NCBI RefSeq assembly: GCF_007859315.1
Contig: NZ_VOHA01000017.1
Location: 82,031-146,030 of the forward strand
Direction of reading: 5' to 3'
DNA: 64,000 bases
DNA from: Reyranella sp. CPCC 100927
GTDB taxonomy: Bacteria > Pseudomonadota > Alphaproteobacteria > Reyranellales > Reyranellaceae
The notes below the pieces were generated by a model. It was not told where the DNA came from and made no database searches. It saw nothing but the letters and a program-made list of their open reading frames with translations. This document shows, piece after piece, positions 35,768 through 44,084 of this stretch; within the stretch, counting starts at the first letter, position 1, and each line of letters begins with the position of its first letter. A program made the translations under genes and the position numbers.

Positions 35768-35984
35768 TCCTGCACGCTCCCGCTCTCCCCCGCCGCCAAG
35801 ACGCCGCCAGTCATGGCGTGCCTTGCCGCACGGCCCTACAAAGACGCGGGTTATCTAGCAGAACCCATTGACGGACGTAATGGTTTTTCATCCCCGACAA
35901 CCGTGCGGCAGCCCGCCGCAGTAATGCCCGCGCCGAAGCCTCGGGGTTGCCATGCGAAACAGGTCTATCTGCGCCGCGTCGACG

Positions 35985-36551
35985 TCAACGACCGCCCACC
36001 GCCAGCACCCGGCGCCGTTTGAGCAGGACGACGATAAAAATGAGTGCGGCAACCGCTATGCCGACGAAAACCACGCCCAGAGCCAGGGCGATCGTGGCCA
36101 GCAAACCGCTGACAAAGCCGGTCCCGACAGCCAGAACGGTCTGCGGCTGCTGGCGCCCGTCCTCGTAGGCGGCTTCGAGCCTGTAAGTGCCGGGGGCGTC
36201 AACATCGAACGCCAGGACCGAGGTCCCCGAGCGACCGCCGAAATCATAGCGCGACGAACCGCCGGGCCGTCTGGTGGCGATCTCGCGGCCGGTGGCCGCG
36301 GATCGGACGGTGACCCGTAAGCCGGAAACGCTGGGAGCCGTATAGACGCGGCCGTCGACCGTGCTGATGCGTTCGTGGAAGATCGTGTAACTGCCGGCCT
36401 GCTTCAGGTCCAGATCGCCACTGCCTGGCACCACGACCTGCACCAGGCCGGCGCCGACGTTCCCGATCCGCGATACGGCGAGCCAGACCGCGCCGGCCAC
36501 GGACGCGATCAAAATCGCCGCCGCAACGACGTACCACACACGACTGGGCAT
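35985..36551 (-). CDS. Hypothetical two-helix membrane protein
   Basis: 188 aa, not recognised. One N-terminal helix (VWYVVAAAILIASVAGAVWL), an extracytoplasmic beta-rich domain of about 110 residues (including YTIFHERISTVDGRVYTAPS and YDFGGRSGTSVLAFDVDAPG) and a C-terminal helix (LATIALALGVVFVGIAVAAL) with a basic tail. The middle resembles a small jelly-roll sensor or carbohydrate-type fold, but no named domain is evident. The start at 36551 follows GGGGAG. It lies between ctaC and tldD and reads away from tldD. Confidence 0.75.
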   Translation of the reverse strand: MPSRVWYVVAAAILIASVAGAVWLAVSRIGNVGAGLVQVVVPGSGDLDLKQAGSYTIFHERISTVDGRVYTAPSVSGLRVTVRSAATGREIATRRPGGSSRYDFGGRSGTSVLAFDVDAPGTYRLEAAYEDGRQQPQTVLAVGTGFVSGLLATIALALGVVFVGIAVAALIFIVVLLKRRRVLAVGGR

Positions 36552-36692
36552 TCGTATGCTCCCCTCCCCCGCCAGCACCGCGCGCCGGATCACTTCACTG
36601 TAACACCGCATGCCGGCGCCGACACCGCGTCGCGCGTCCATTCATGGACGCAGCGGCGTCGAGCACCTATGTTCGGTGCAGCAGGAGGTCCC

Positions 36693-38129
36693 ATGTCTCA
36701 GCATCTCACGACCGCCGACAAACTATTCTTCCAGCGCGCCGGTCTGGACCGCGATCGGACCGAACGGATCGTGCGTGATGCGCTGGCCGGTGCCGACGAC
36801 GGCGAGCTCTTCCTCGAATACGTCCAAAGCGAAGGCCTTGCCTGGGACGACGGCAAACTGAAGAGCGCCAGCTTCGATACCACGCAGGGCTTCGGGCTGC
36901 GCGCCGTATCGGGCGAAACCACCGGCTATGCGCATGCCTCGGCGCTGGACGAGAACGCCGTGGCGCGCGCGGCCGACACCGTGAAGGCAGTGCGTACCGG
37001 TCGCGGCGGCACGTCGAGCGACGGGCCGCGGGGCACCAATGCCCTGCTCTACACGGACGACAATCCGATTGCCGGTATCGATTTCGAGGCGAAGGTCAAG
37101 CTGCTGGCCGAGATCGATGCCTACGCCCGTGCCACCGAGCCATCGTTGCGCCAGGTATCGGCGTCGCTGGCCGCCTCGTGGCAGGTGGTGGAAATCATTC
37201 GTGCCGATGGCCAGCGCGTCGCCGACGTGCGCCCGCTGGTGCGGCTCAACGTCTCGGTTGTCGCCGCGCGCGGCGATCGCATGGAAACCGGGTCGTGCGG
37301 CAGCGGCGGCCGCACCGCCTACGGCGAAATCTTCAATCCCGATTACTGGAAGGACCAGACCGACGAGGCGATCCACCAGGCGCTGGTCAACCTCGATTCG
37401 GTCGACGCGCCCGCCGGTGAGATGCCGGTGGTGCTTGGCCCGGGCTGGTCGGGCGTGCTGTGGCACGAGGCCGTCGGCCATGGCCTGGAAGGCGACTTCC
37501 ACCGCAAGAAGACATCGGTGTTCACCCGCCTGATGGGCGAAATGATCGCCTCGCCGGGAGTCACCGTGGTCGATGACGGCACAATGCGCGACCGTCGCGG
37601 CTCCTTGACGGTCGACGACGAAGGCACGCCGACCGAACGCACCGTCCTGATCGAGGACGGCAAGCTGGTCGGGCTGATGCAGGACCGCATGAACGCGCGA
37701 CTGATGGGCATGCGCCCGACCGGCAACGGCCGACGCCAGAGCCACGCCCATCAGCCGATGCCGCGCATGACCAACACCATCATGCTGGCCGGCAACCGCC
37801 ATCCCGACGAGATCATCAGCTCCGTCAAGCGCGGCCTTTATGCGGTGAATTTCGGCGGCGGCCAGGTCGACATCACCAGCGGCAAGTTCGTCTTTTCCTG
37901 CACCGAAGCCTACATGATCGAGGACGGCCGCGTCGGTGCGCCGGTGAAGGGCGCGACCCTGATCGGGGCCGGTGCCGAGGCGCTGACCAAGATCGGCATG
38001 ATCGGCAGCGATCTGGAACTCGATCTCGGCGTCGGGACCTGCGGCAAGGAGGGCCAGGGGGTGCCGGTGGGCGTCGGCCAGCCAACCTTGCGGCTCGACT
38101 CGCTGACGGTGGGCGGTACGCGGGCCTAG
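36693..38129 (+). CDS. tldD: Metalloprotease TldD
   Basis: Zinc protease subunit of the TldD/TldE pair, which degrades unfolded peptides and matures some ribosomally made peptides. 478 aa versus 481 in E. coli. The zinc site WHEAVGHGLEGD (HExxxH) is present, along with RRGSLTVDDEGTPTERTVLI and the C-terminal FVFSCTEAYMIEDGRVGAPV. The ATG at 36693 is preceded by AGGAGG; the frame is open upstream but that part is the shadow of the divergent gene. The TldE/PmbA partner is not in the window. Confidence 0.95.
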   Translation: MSQHLTTADKLFFQRAGLDRDRTERIVRDALAGADDGELFLEYVQSEGLAWDDGKLKSASFDTTQGFGLRAVSGETTGYAHASALDENAVARAADTVKAVRTGRGGTSSDGPRGTNALLYTDDNPIAGIDFEAKVKLLAEIDAYARATEPSLRQVSASLAASWQVVEIIRADGQRVADVRPLVRLNVSVVAARGDRMETGSCGSGGRTAYGEIFNPDYWKDQTDEAIHQALVNLDSVDAPAGEMPVVLGPGWSGVLWHEAVGHGLEGDFHRKKTSVFTRLMGEMIASPGVTVVDDGTMRDRRGSLTVDDEGTPTERTVLIEDGKLVGLMQDRMNARLMGMRPTGNGRRQSHAHQPMPRMTNTIMLAGNRHPDEIISSVKRGLYAVNFGGGQVDITSGKFVFSCTEAYMIEDGRVGAPVKGATLIGAGAEALTKIGMIGSDLELDLGVGTCGKEGQGVPVGVGQPTLRLDSLTVGGTRA

Positions 38130-38134
38130 CTGAC

Positions 38135-38156
38135 CAAGAGGAAATTTGCACTCTTG
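38135..38156. repeat. Short inverted repeat overlapping the -35 of the next gene
   Basis: CAAGAG (38135-38140) and CTCTTG (38151-38156) pair across ten bases, just after the tldD stop, and the right arm covers the first three bases of a TTGTCG -35 box. It could be a weak terminator for tldD or an operator for the downstream gene. Confidence 0.4.
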
Positions 38157-38182
38157 TCGTTATTATCGCTTCGTTGTAGAAT
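38154..38182 (+). promoter_or_regulatory. Sigma-70-type promoter for the 140-aa gene
   Basis: TTGTCG and TAGAAT are separated by exactly 17 bases inside a clearly AT-richer patch (about 38140-38205). Transcription would begin near 38189, about 30 bases before the ATG of the downstream gene. Confidence 0.6.
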
Positions 38183-38218
38183 TGAGCGTTCGCTTCTTTT
38201 CTGCAACGAGGCGCCGAG

Positions 38219-38641
38219 ATGTCCTACAAGGTCAACCCATTCTACAACATCGACTCGCCCGTCGGTGCGGGGCAGGCCAACAAGGCGGATGATGTCAGCC
38301 TGGTCCAATACCTTCTATTGAAGGTCGCCAGCCGGACGGCGGGCAAATGGACGCCGCCGGCAACCCCGTTGGCCGCCAACGGCACCTATACGCCGGCTCT
38401 CGGCGAATGGATCAAGTCGTACCAGGCGATCGTCAAGGCGGTACAAGATGGCGTGGTGCACCCTCAGGTCAACCCGCACTGGAAGCACTACGGCACGCTC
38501 GTTTCGCTGAACGCCAGCTATCGCAACAATTTCGGCGCCGCCCGACACGACAATCTGGCCGCCGAGCCCGACCTGCCGGCCAGTCTGCGTCTGACCCTGA
38601 GTGCCGCCAAGTCAAAACCCGACATGGGTACGACGGCCTGA
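38219..38641 (+). CDS. Hypothetical protein, 140 aa
   Basis: Not recognised. It is soluble, with no signal peptide. It begins MSYKVNPFYNIDSPVGAGQA. The segment ADDVSLVQYLLLKVASR and then NGTYTPALGEWIKSYQAIVK recalls the helix arrangement of peptidoglycan-binding (PGBD) modules, in which a residue pair aligns before xxVQxxL and a later AVxxFQ, but the match is loose. The C-terminal half (HWKHYGTLVSLNASYRNNFG) has no known pattern. It has its own promoter in an AT-richer stretch, so it is transcribed apart from tldD. GAGG lies 8 bases before the ATG. Confidence 0.7.
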   Translation: MSYKVNPFYNIDSPVGAGQANKADDVSLVQYLLLKVASRTAGKWTPPATPLAANGTYTPALGEWIKSYQAIVKAVQDGVVHPQVNPHWKHYGTLVSLNASYRNNFGAARHDNLAAEPDLPASLRLTLSAAKSKPDMGTTA

Positions 38642-38662
38642 ACGTTTGCGATTCGCCGATGA

Positions 38663-39211
38663 TCAGCGGGTTTCAGATACCTTGAAGGAGTCGACAAAGC
38701 GCTTGGCGGCGGCCTTGGCCGTATCATCGGCGGCATATGACGCCAGCAGCCGGTAGAGGCGGTTCTTGACCAGGACCGTGCGCATCATCACGCCGTCGCC
38801 CTTCTCCGTTTCGATGTCGAGCGCATAGCCGTCCCAACCCTCCAGGGTGAACGCCTCGTCGCGGATGTATTTGTACTTGTCCTTGGGAAAGGCTTTTTCC
38901 GCGACCCCCCGGCCCAGTTCGAGCACCATGGCCTTGCTGTCCTGCAGGCGCGGAAAGTCGGGCTTGTAGTCGATATGGTCGAAATCGAAATTCTGCCCGT
39001 TCAGCGCCGCCTGATAGACCGTCCGTGGACCGGCATACCACGCCTCCTTCTCATCGGCGGTGGCGCGCTCGACAGGCGCCGGCATTTCGACCTTGAACCG
39101 CAGGTCGGGCGCGATCACGTCCGTCCACGTCTGGGCAGCTGCCGACGACATCCAGGCGACACCGACAAGAAGCAACAGGCCCGCCACGACACGGCGATAC
39201 GACGTCAGCAT
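38663..39211 (-). CDS. Secreted hypothetical protein, paralogue of its neighbour
   Basis: 182 aa with a cleavable signal peptide (VVAGLLLLVGVAWMSSAAAQ). The mature domain of about 155 residues has the pattern YQAALNGQNFDFDHIDYKPD, a conserved helix AMVLELGRGVAEKAF, strands around YALDIETEKGDGVMMRTVLV and RLYRLLASY, and ends AAAKRFVDSFKV. The ending and the strand-helix order resemble the next gene (FLESFKPL), so the two look like diverged duplicates. Function unknown; the folding pattern is like PsbP/Mog1-type small domains. Confidence 0.75.
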   Translation of the reverse strand: MLTSYRRVVAGLLLLVGVAWMSSAAAQTWTDVIAPDLRFKVEMPAPVERATADEKEAWYAGPRTVYQAALNGQNFDFDHIDYKPDFPRLQDSKAMVLELGRGVAEKAFPKDKYKYIRDEAFTLEGWDGYALDIETEKGDGVMMRTVLVKNRLYRLLASYAADDTAKAAAKRFVDSFKVSETR

Positions 39212-39239
39212 GCACGATCTCCCAAACGCGGCGGCAAGG

Positions 39240-39782
39240 TCACCGGCGCAGCGGCTTGAACGACTCGAGGAAGGCCTTCACGTTCCCGTCGGCTTCGTCC
39301 CACTGCTTGGCTTCGATGAAGGCCTCGACACGATAGACGTTGCCGCTGGTCACGCAAATACGTCCCGCGTACACAAGGTCGTTCGGCAAGCGGGCTTTCA
39401 AGACCCGGCCCGGCACGCCTTCGCCGCAATCCTGCGCCTCGTCCTGCTCGACTTTCTCCGGTTTCATGCCGTTCAGAACACGCTTCGCCGTGGCCTCGAC
39501 GACTGCCGGCGCTGCTTGTCCGGCGCGCATTCCGGCGGGCCAGCGGATCGCGATGACGCTGAACGACTGCTGTGGGTTGCCCGTCACATAGTAACCGGCC
39601 GGCCGGCCGTCTTCGCGCCACTCGCGCGCCTTCACGGCATTGGGCACGCGCACGACGAAGCCGTCATCGTTCTCGCGATACTCGCGCCATGTCGACACCG
39701 GCGGCAACAGCCCGAGCTGGGCACACACGGACTGCGGCAACGCCAGAAGCGGCAAAGCAATCAAAGCCCACGTCGGTCGCAA
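39240..39782 (-). CDS. Secreted hypothetical protein, paralogue of its neighbour
   Basis: About 180 aa with a signal peptide (WALIALPLLALPQSVCAQ). The mature part includes NDDGFVVRVPNAVKAREW, GNPQQSFSVIAIRWPAGM, a helix APAVVEATAKRVLNGMKP, a two-Cys segment (DCGEGVPG and RICVTSGN) and the ending EADGNVKAFLESFKPL. The start is assigned to a TTG at 39782 because GGAGG sits seven bases before it; a GTG at 39803 is the alternative. It lies 28 bp upstream of the related gene, and both are on the minus strand. Function unknown. Confidence 0.72.
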   Translation of the reverse strand: MRPTWALIALPLLALPQSVCAQLGLLPPVSTWREYRENDDGFVVRVPNAVKAREWREDGRPAGYYVTGNPQQSFSVIAIRWPAGMRAGQAAPAVVEATAKRVLNGMKPEKVEQDEAQDCGEGVPGRVLKARLPNDLVYAGRICVTSGNVYRVEAFIEAKQWDEADGNVKAFLESFKPLRR

Positions 39783-39868
39783 TATCGTCCCTCCACGCCT
39801 CACGTCCGCGCTACCTCAGCCCGGAGCACGGATCAACACTCTACTACGTGATCGGATAGGGCAACGGA

Positions 39869-41164
39869 TCAGGTGGTGGACGCCCGCGTCGGCTGCCGCA
39901 GCCGCCAAGCCAGTACGGCTGCGAGCGCGAACGCCATCACGACGCACAGCAGAACGACCGACAGGGCAAGCCCGTGTCCGCCGTAGTCAACCAGCGCCGC
40001 ATGGACGGCCGGCGCCACGGCGGTGCTGAACAGCGCCGGTGCCGTCATGGCGCCGATCAGGGCGCCGTAGCCGCGGGTACCGAACAGCACGAGCGGCACG
40101 ATGCCGCGCACGATCGTGATCAACCCGTTGGAGGCACCCTGCAGGAAGGCGAAGGTGGCAGCGCAGACCAGCAGCGGCAGGCCGGCCAGCGCCAGCAATG
40201 CCACCGGTGTCAGGCCGATCGCGATCAGGCAGAGAGTCATCGGCTGCAGGCGGGCGGCGAACAGGATTTCCCACAGGCGGGCTGCCACCTGCCCGACGCC
40301 GCGCAACGTTGCCAATGAGACGGCAACGGCCGCGGTCAAGCCGAACACGACCAGCGTATCCACGAGGTGCGCCGAGAGCGCCGCGTTGGAATACATGAAG
40401 AGCGCGAAGCAAAGCATCAGCACGATGCGGGCGAAGCGACGCTCACCCGGCGCCAGCGTGCCCGCCGCCTGTGCCGGCGGCGGATCGCCCTCGGCTGTTG
40501 CCGCCGGTACCGAATTCGACGGCAACAGCGCATGCAGCGGCAGGCAGACAAACAGGTTCAGCAGGGCAAAAATGCCGAATGTCGCTCGCCAGCCGAACGC
40601 ATCGACCAATGCCCAGCCGACGGGCCAGAACACCGTCGAGGCAAAGCCGCCATAGAGCGTCAGGATCGAAATGGCGCGGCGCGCTTCGGGGCCGGTCGCG
40701 CGGGCGAGCGTGGCGAATGCCGCCTCATAGAGCACCAGCCGCATCGCGAGGCCCAGGATCACCCATGCCGCCCAGTACATCGTGACGCTTGTCGCGACAC
40801 CGGCCACGGCCAACCCCAGCGCCGCCACACCGGAGCCGGCGGCCATCGTCCAGCGGCCGCCGAACCGGTCGATCATGCGCCCGACCGGCTGGGCCAGCAG
40901 CGCGCCTAAAACCAGGGCGAAGGAGAAAGCGCCGAAGACGGTCGTCTTCGACCAACCCATGTCGGCGGCGACCGGTGTCGCCAGCACCGTCGGGGCATAG
41001 AAAGTGGTGCCCCAGCTCACGATCTGCGTGATACCCAGCACATTCACGGCGCGCCGTGCGCCGGCCGCTGGAATCAATGCCGACAGTCGTCCCCGTAATA
41101 CTGCAGTCCGCAACCCGGACACCTTGCTGAAGGCGCTGACGCTCAAGGCGTCACCGCGCAGCAT
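39869..41164 (-). CDS. Major facilitator superfamily transporter
   Basis: About 431 aa with 12 predicted helices. The first helix begins NVLGITQIVSWGTTFYAPTV, and the loop GRMIDRFGGRWTMAAGSG is motif A of the MFS. A hydrophilic central loop (about residues 205-235) separates the halves. The first 35 residues are unusually basic and may be untranslated if a later start is used. Two adjacent ATGs (41167, 41164) overlap the end of the GNAT gene upstream, suggesting co-transcription. The substrate is not predictable. Confidence 0.85.
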   Translation of the reverse strand: MLRGDALSVSAFSKVSGLRTAVLRGRLSALIPAAGARRAVNVLGITQIVSWGTTFYAPTVLATPVAADMGWSKTTVFGAFSFALVLGALLAQPVGRMIDRFGGRWTMAAGSGVAALGLAVAGVATSVTMYWAAWVILGLAMRLVLYEAAFATLARATGPEARRAISILTLYGGFASTVFWPVGWALVDAFGWRATFGIFALLNLFVCLPLHALLPSNSVPAATAEGDPPPAQAAGTLAPGERRFARIVLMLCFALFMYSNAALSAHLVDTLVVFGLTAAVAVSLATLRGVGQVAARLWEILFAARLQPMTLCLIAIGLTPVALLALAGLPLLVCAATFAFLQGASNGLITIVRGIVPLVLFGTRGYGALIGAMTAPALFSTAVAPAVHAALVDYGGHGLALSVVLLCVVMAFALAAVLAWRLRQPTRASTT

Positions 41165-41891
41165 CAAGATCGCATTGCATCAGCGTTGTGTCGACCCAGC
41201 GATCGAATTTGAAGCCAACGCCCTCGAGCACACCGATCAGGCGAAATCCCAGACGCCGGTGGAGGGCCACCGACGCAGGGCTGTTGTCGCCGATAACGGC
41301 AATCACCCGCCGGCAGCCGCAGGCCGTACAGCGGGCGAGCAACGCCGCGAGCAGCGCCGCACCGACCCCGCGGCCATGCCAATCCTGGTCGATGTAGACG
41401 GAGTTCTCGACCGTGTAGCGATAGGCAGCACGCGGCCGATAGGGGCCAGCATAGCAGTAGCCGATCACCGCACCCTCGCACTCGGCCACGAGATAGGGCA
41501 ATCCACGCCCCAGCACGTCGCGGCGCCGCCGCGCCACCTCCGCGACGGACGGCGGCTCCTCTTCGAACGAGGCCGCACCATGCAGCACGTGATGAGCGTA
41601 GATTCGCTGGATTGCCGGCAGATCGGCATCTGTCGAATCCCGCACGCGCGGGGCGATGGTCGGGTGGCTCGCCTGCTTCGGCGCTACGGCATCGTTCATA
41701 TGGCTCGATCCTGCTTCGCACGTTTCCCATTGCCGATCCGAGAGCGGCCGGCCGGCGATCGCCTCGCGCCGGCTGATGCCGACGTCGCGCAGCAGGCGCT
41801 CGTCCAATTCCCTCAGCACCTGTAGCTGCCGCCATCGAGACCGTGGAGAAAGTGCAAAGTAACGCCACGCCTCTACGAGCCACGCCGCCAT
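41151..41891 (-). CDS. DUF1127-GNAT fusion: N-acetyltransferase with DUF1127 N-terminus
   Basis: 246 aa in one uninterrupted frame. Residues about 5-50 match the DUF1127 (YjiS-like) pattern, including LRELDERLLRDVGISRREA. Residues about 80-246 are a GNAT acetyltransferase of the phosphinothricin-acetyltransferase type (IQRIYAHHVLHGAASFEEEP, DQDWHGRGVGAALLAALLAR, NSPASVALHRRLGFRLIG). DUF1127 proteins are normally separate small proteins. A Met at residue 65, with AGGA upstream, could start a stand-alone GNAT; then the N-terminal part would need its own explanation. Upstream DNA is AT-rich and promoter-like. Confidence 0.83.
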   Translation of the reverse strand: MAAWLVEAWRYFALSPRSRWRQLQVLRELDERLLRDVGISRREAIAGRPLSDRQWETCEAGSSHMNDAVAPKQASHPTIAPRVRDSTDADLPAIQRIYAHHVLHGAASFEEEPPSVAEVARRRRDVLGRGLPYLVAECEGAVIGYCYAGPYRPRAAYRYTVENSVYIDQDWHGRGVGAALLAALLARCTACGCRRVIAVIGDNSPASVALHRRLGFRLIGVLEGVGFKFDRWVDTTLMQCDLDAAR

Positions 41892-42020
41892 ACCGCCCTC
41901 GAACGCGGTGGGCCATCGACAGCTGACGACTACCCCGCGTCGGCGACGACCATGCGCGTACCCGATCTAAAAGGAAAATTTATTGTCTTTATGCAGATGA
42001 TTTAAAAAACTTTGCCAACA
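41892..42020. other. AT-rich intergenic patch upstream of the DUF1127-GNAT gene
   Basis: About 41965-42015 is strongly AT-rich (TTAAAAAACTTTG, AAGGAAAATTTATTG) in an otherwise GC-rich region. On the minus strand TTGGCA followed by TGCATA at 17 bases is a possible promoter for the DUF1127-GNAT gene. No open reading frame of interest is present. Confidence 0.45.
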
Positions 42021-42485
42021 TCAGCCGGCTGCATCGAGGTCCTTCACCATCAGCCAGGTTGACCCATCGTCGCGCGGCTCGTAGGCCAATACGCGATAGC
42101 CCAGCCGCTCGTAGAATGATCGAGCGCCCAGCGCCGCCGACAGACGCAGCGTGCGTACACCCTTGCCGATGGCGCGAGCCTCCAGGTGATCGACCAGGTA
42201 CCGGCCGATGCCCTGGCCGTGGCGCTCGACGGCAACGAACAAGGAATAGAGTTTATCGCCACGCAGGCTGACGGTACCGGCGATCCGCCCGCCGACTTCG
42301 CCAATGAACACCTCGCGCTCGGCCATGCGACGCGAGACCATCGCCGGCGAGGAGTTGGCGCAGATGCGATCGATGATTTCGGGCTCATAGTCGGCCACGT
42401 TGCCGTGGCGGACGGCCTGCTGGATCAAATCGCTGATGGCCGCCGCATCGTCTGACGTGGCGGCGCGGATCGGAATTGGGATCAT
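42021..42485 (-). CDS. GNAT-family N-acetyltransferase
   Basis: 154-aa single-domain acetyltransferase. The N-terminal strand and helix IRAATSDDAAAISDLIQQAV, GEVGGRIAGTVSLRGDKLYS, then the acetyl-CoA loop VERHGQGIGRYLVDHLEARA and the C-terminal ARSFYERLGYRVLAYE are typical. The substrate is unknown. It is on the same strand as, and 130 bp from, the DUF1127-GNAT gene, but the AT-rich patch suggests separate transcription. Confidence 0.9.
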   Translation of the reverse strand: MIPIPIRAATSDDAAAISDLIQQAVRHGNVADYEPEIIDRICANSSPAMVSRRMAEREVFIGEVGGRIAGTVSLRGDKLYSLFVAVERHGQGIGRYLVDHLEARAIGKGVRTLRLSAALGARSFYERLGYRVLAYEPRDDGSTWLMVKDLDAAG

Positions 42486-42663
42486 GACGCCAGCCTATCA
42501 CGATGACGCACGTCGCTGTTTGAACCCGGGCATGCACAGTCTGCCCTTCGCTTGTCACAAGATTTCAATGCGATTGTCGTATGATGATCGCCAGCGGGGA
42601 ACGATTCATGGAACGTCCATCCGGTCTGCTGCGTTGGCAGGCCATATCGGAATGGAGTCGGGC

Positions 42664-42897
42664 ATGACCGCTCAGTCCCCAGTCGTGACAGGTCCTCCAG
42701 CCCTGGCGCGGCGTCGGCTGGCGCGCCGGCTGTCGCACGACACGCCACTGGCACCGCTATGTTGGCTCGTTGCCGCCGCCGGCTTGGCGGGCTCCTACTG
42801 GCTGGAACCGCTGGCATTGCAAGCGGCGTCCTGCCTCGTCGGCCTGCTTGGCGCGCTCGTTGCCCTCGTCCTGACGCTCACCGTCAACGATCGCTAA
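42664..42897 (+). CDS. Small two-helix membrane protein, 77 aa
   Basis: Not recognised. A basic N-terminal segment (ALARRRLARRLSHDTPL) is followed by two hydrophobic stretches (LCWLVAAAGLAGSYWL and ASCLVGLLGALVALVLTLTV) and ends VNDR. The start at 42664 has GGAG six bases upstream; a longer frame upstream has no support. It ends inside the tail of the convergent monooxygenase gene (4-bp overlap). Probably a real small membrane protein, function unknown. Confidence 0.6.
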   Translation: MTAQSPVVTGPPALARRRLARRLSHDTPLAPLCWLVAAAGLAGSYWLEPLALQAASCLVGLLGALVALVLTLTVNDR

Positions 42898-44084
42898 CCC
42901 GCCCACGCATCGCCCTCGAAGTCCATCCGCCAGCCGTAAGTCGCGCGCAATGCGCGAGCGCCCAGCCGTAGAAACAGTGGCATCAACAGGTCGCGTACCG
43001 CCTTGCCCACAGGACCCGGGAACTTCTGCGCGCCGTTGCGCCGAGCCTCGCGAACCAGATACTCGACACGCTCCCGTCGGCGCCCTTCATAGGACGCAAA
43101 ACCGGCCGACGTATCGTCGGCCCGGCCCAGGCACGACGCCAGGACCACCGAGTCCTCCATCGCCATCGAAGCCCCCTGCCCGGCATGCGGCGATGTCGCG
43201 TGCGCGGCATCGCCGAGCAGACAGACGCGTCCGCGATGCCAGGCTGGCAGCGAGGGCATATCGAAGATGGGAATGTGATCGACGGGTTGGGACACGGCAC
43301 TCAGGATGGTGCTGATCGGCGCCGGTTCCCCGCGATGCGCATCGAGCAAGGCGCGGCTGTCGACCGTGCGCGCGGGACGCCGGTCCGGCACTTGCGCCTG
43401 GGCCACGGTGTCGAACCACCAGATCGTGCCGTCCGGCGCGGTGATGTGGCCGAAGAACGTCTGCCGCCCGTACGTCATATGCATGAAACCGCCGGTCGGC
43501 GGGATGTCAGTCGCACGGACGAAGCCACCGCGGCCGACCAGGCCGGTGTAGGCCGGCACGGGCGCCTCCGGAAAGACGAGCCGACGGGTTCGAGAGCGGA
43601 TACCGTCGCAGCCGATCAGCAGATCGGCCTGCGCCTGACTGCCGTCGGCAAAGTGCGCCGTGACCTGGGCGCCGGCATCGTCGAGGTCGATCAGGGTGCG
43701 TCCAAACTCTATCGTCACGCCCTGGCGTACCGCGCTTTGCCGCAGGGCCCGGAGCAAATCGCCGCGACGGATCACGACGCTCTCGACGCCGTACAGGCGC
43801 TGTTGATCGCCGAAGTCGATGCTGCCAATGCGCCGGCCACGCTCGTTGAAGAACGCCATGCCCGCGAGCGGGAAGCCCGCGCCATGAACCGGTTCCAGCA
43901 TGCCCAGCGTTTTCAGGACATTGAGGCCGTTGGGTGCCAGGGCGAGGAAAACGCCGGCGTCGTCGCGTGGCTGAGGATCAGCCTCCGCAATGGTCGCAGC
44001 GATCCCAACTCGACGCAAAGCGACGGCCAGGACGGGCGCGGCAATACCGCAGCCGACGATCAAGGCGCGACGCGGGCGGTTCAT
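42894..44084 (-). CDS. FAD-dependent aromatic hydroxylase-type monooxygenase
   Basis: 396-aa class A flavoprotein monooxygenase. FAD-binding Rossmann start RALIVGCGIAAPVLAVALRR (GxGxxx), the DG motif in LLIGCDGIRSRTRR, and the GD motif in GRVCLLGDAAHATSPHAGQG are all present. It hydroxylates or epoxidises an organic substrate with NAD(P)H and O2; the substrate is unknown. The ATG overlaps the stop of the NTF2-like gene by four bases, and a divergent MarR regulator lies beyond, so the pair is probably a MarR-controlled detoxification or catabolic unit. Confidence 0.9.
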   Translation of the reverse strand: MNRPRRALIVGCGIAAPVLAVALRRVGIAATIAEADPQPRDDAGVFLALAPNGLNVLKTLGMLEPVHGAGFPLAGMAFFNERGRRIGSIDFGDQQRLYGVESVVIRRGDLLRALRQSAVRQGVTIEFGRTLIDLDDAGAQVTAHFADGSQAQADLLIGCDGIRSRTRRLVFPEAPVPAYTGLVGRGGFVRATDIPPTGGFMHMTYGRQTFFGHITAPDGTIWWFDTVAQAQVPDRRPARTVDSRALLDAHRGEPAPISTILSAVSQPVDHIPIFDMPSLPAWHRGRVCLLGDAAHATSPHAGQGASMAMEDSVVLASCLGRADDTSAGFASYEGRRRERVEYLVREARRNGAQKFPGPVGKAVRDLLMPLFLRLGARALRATYGWRMDFEGDAWAG

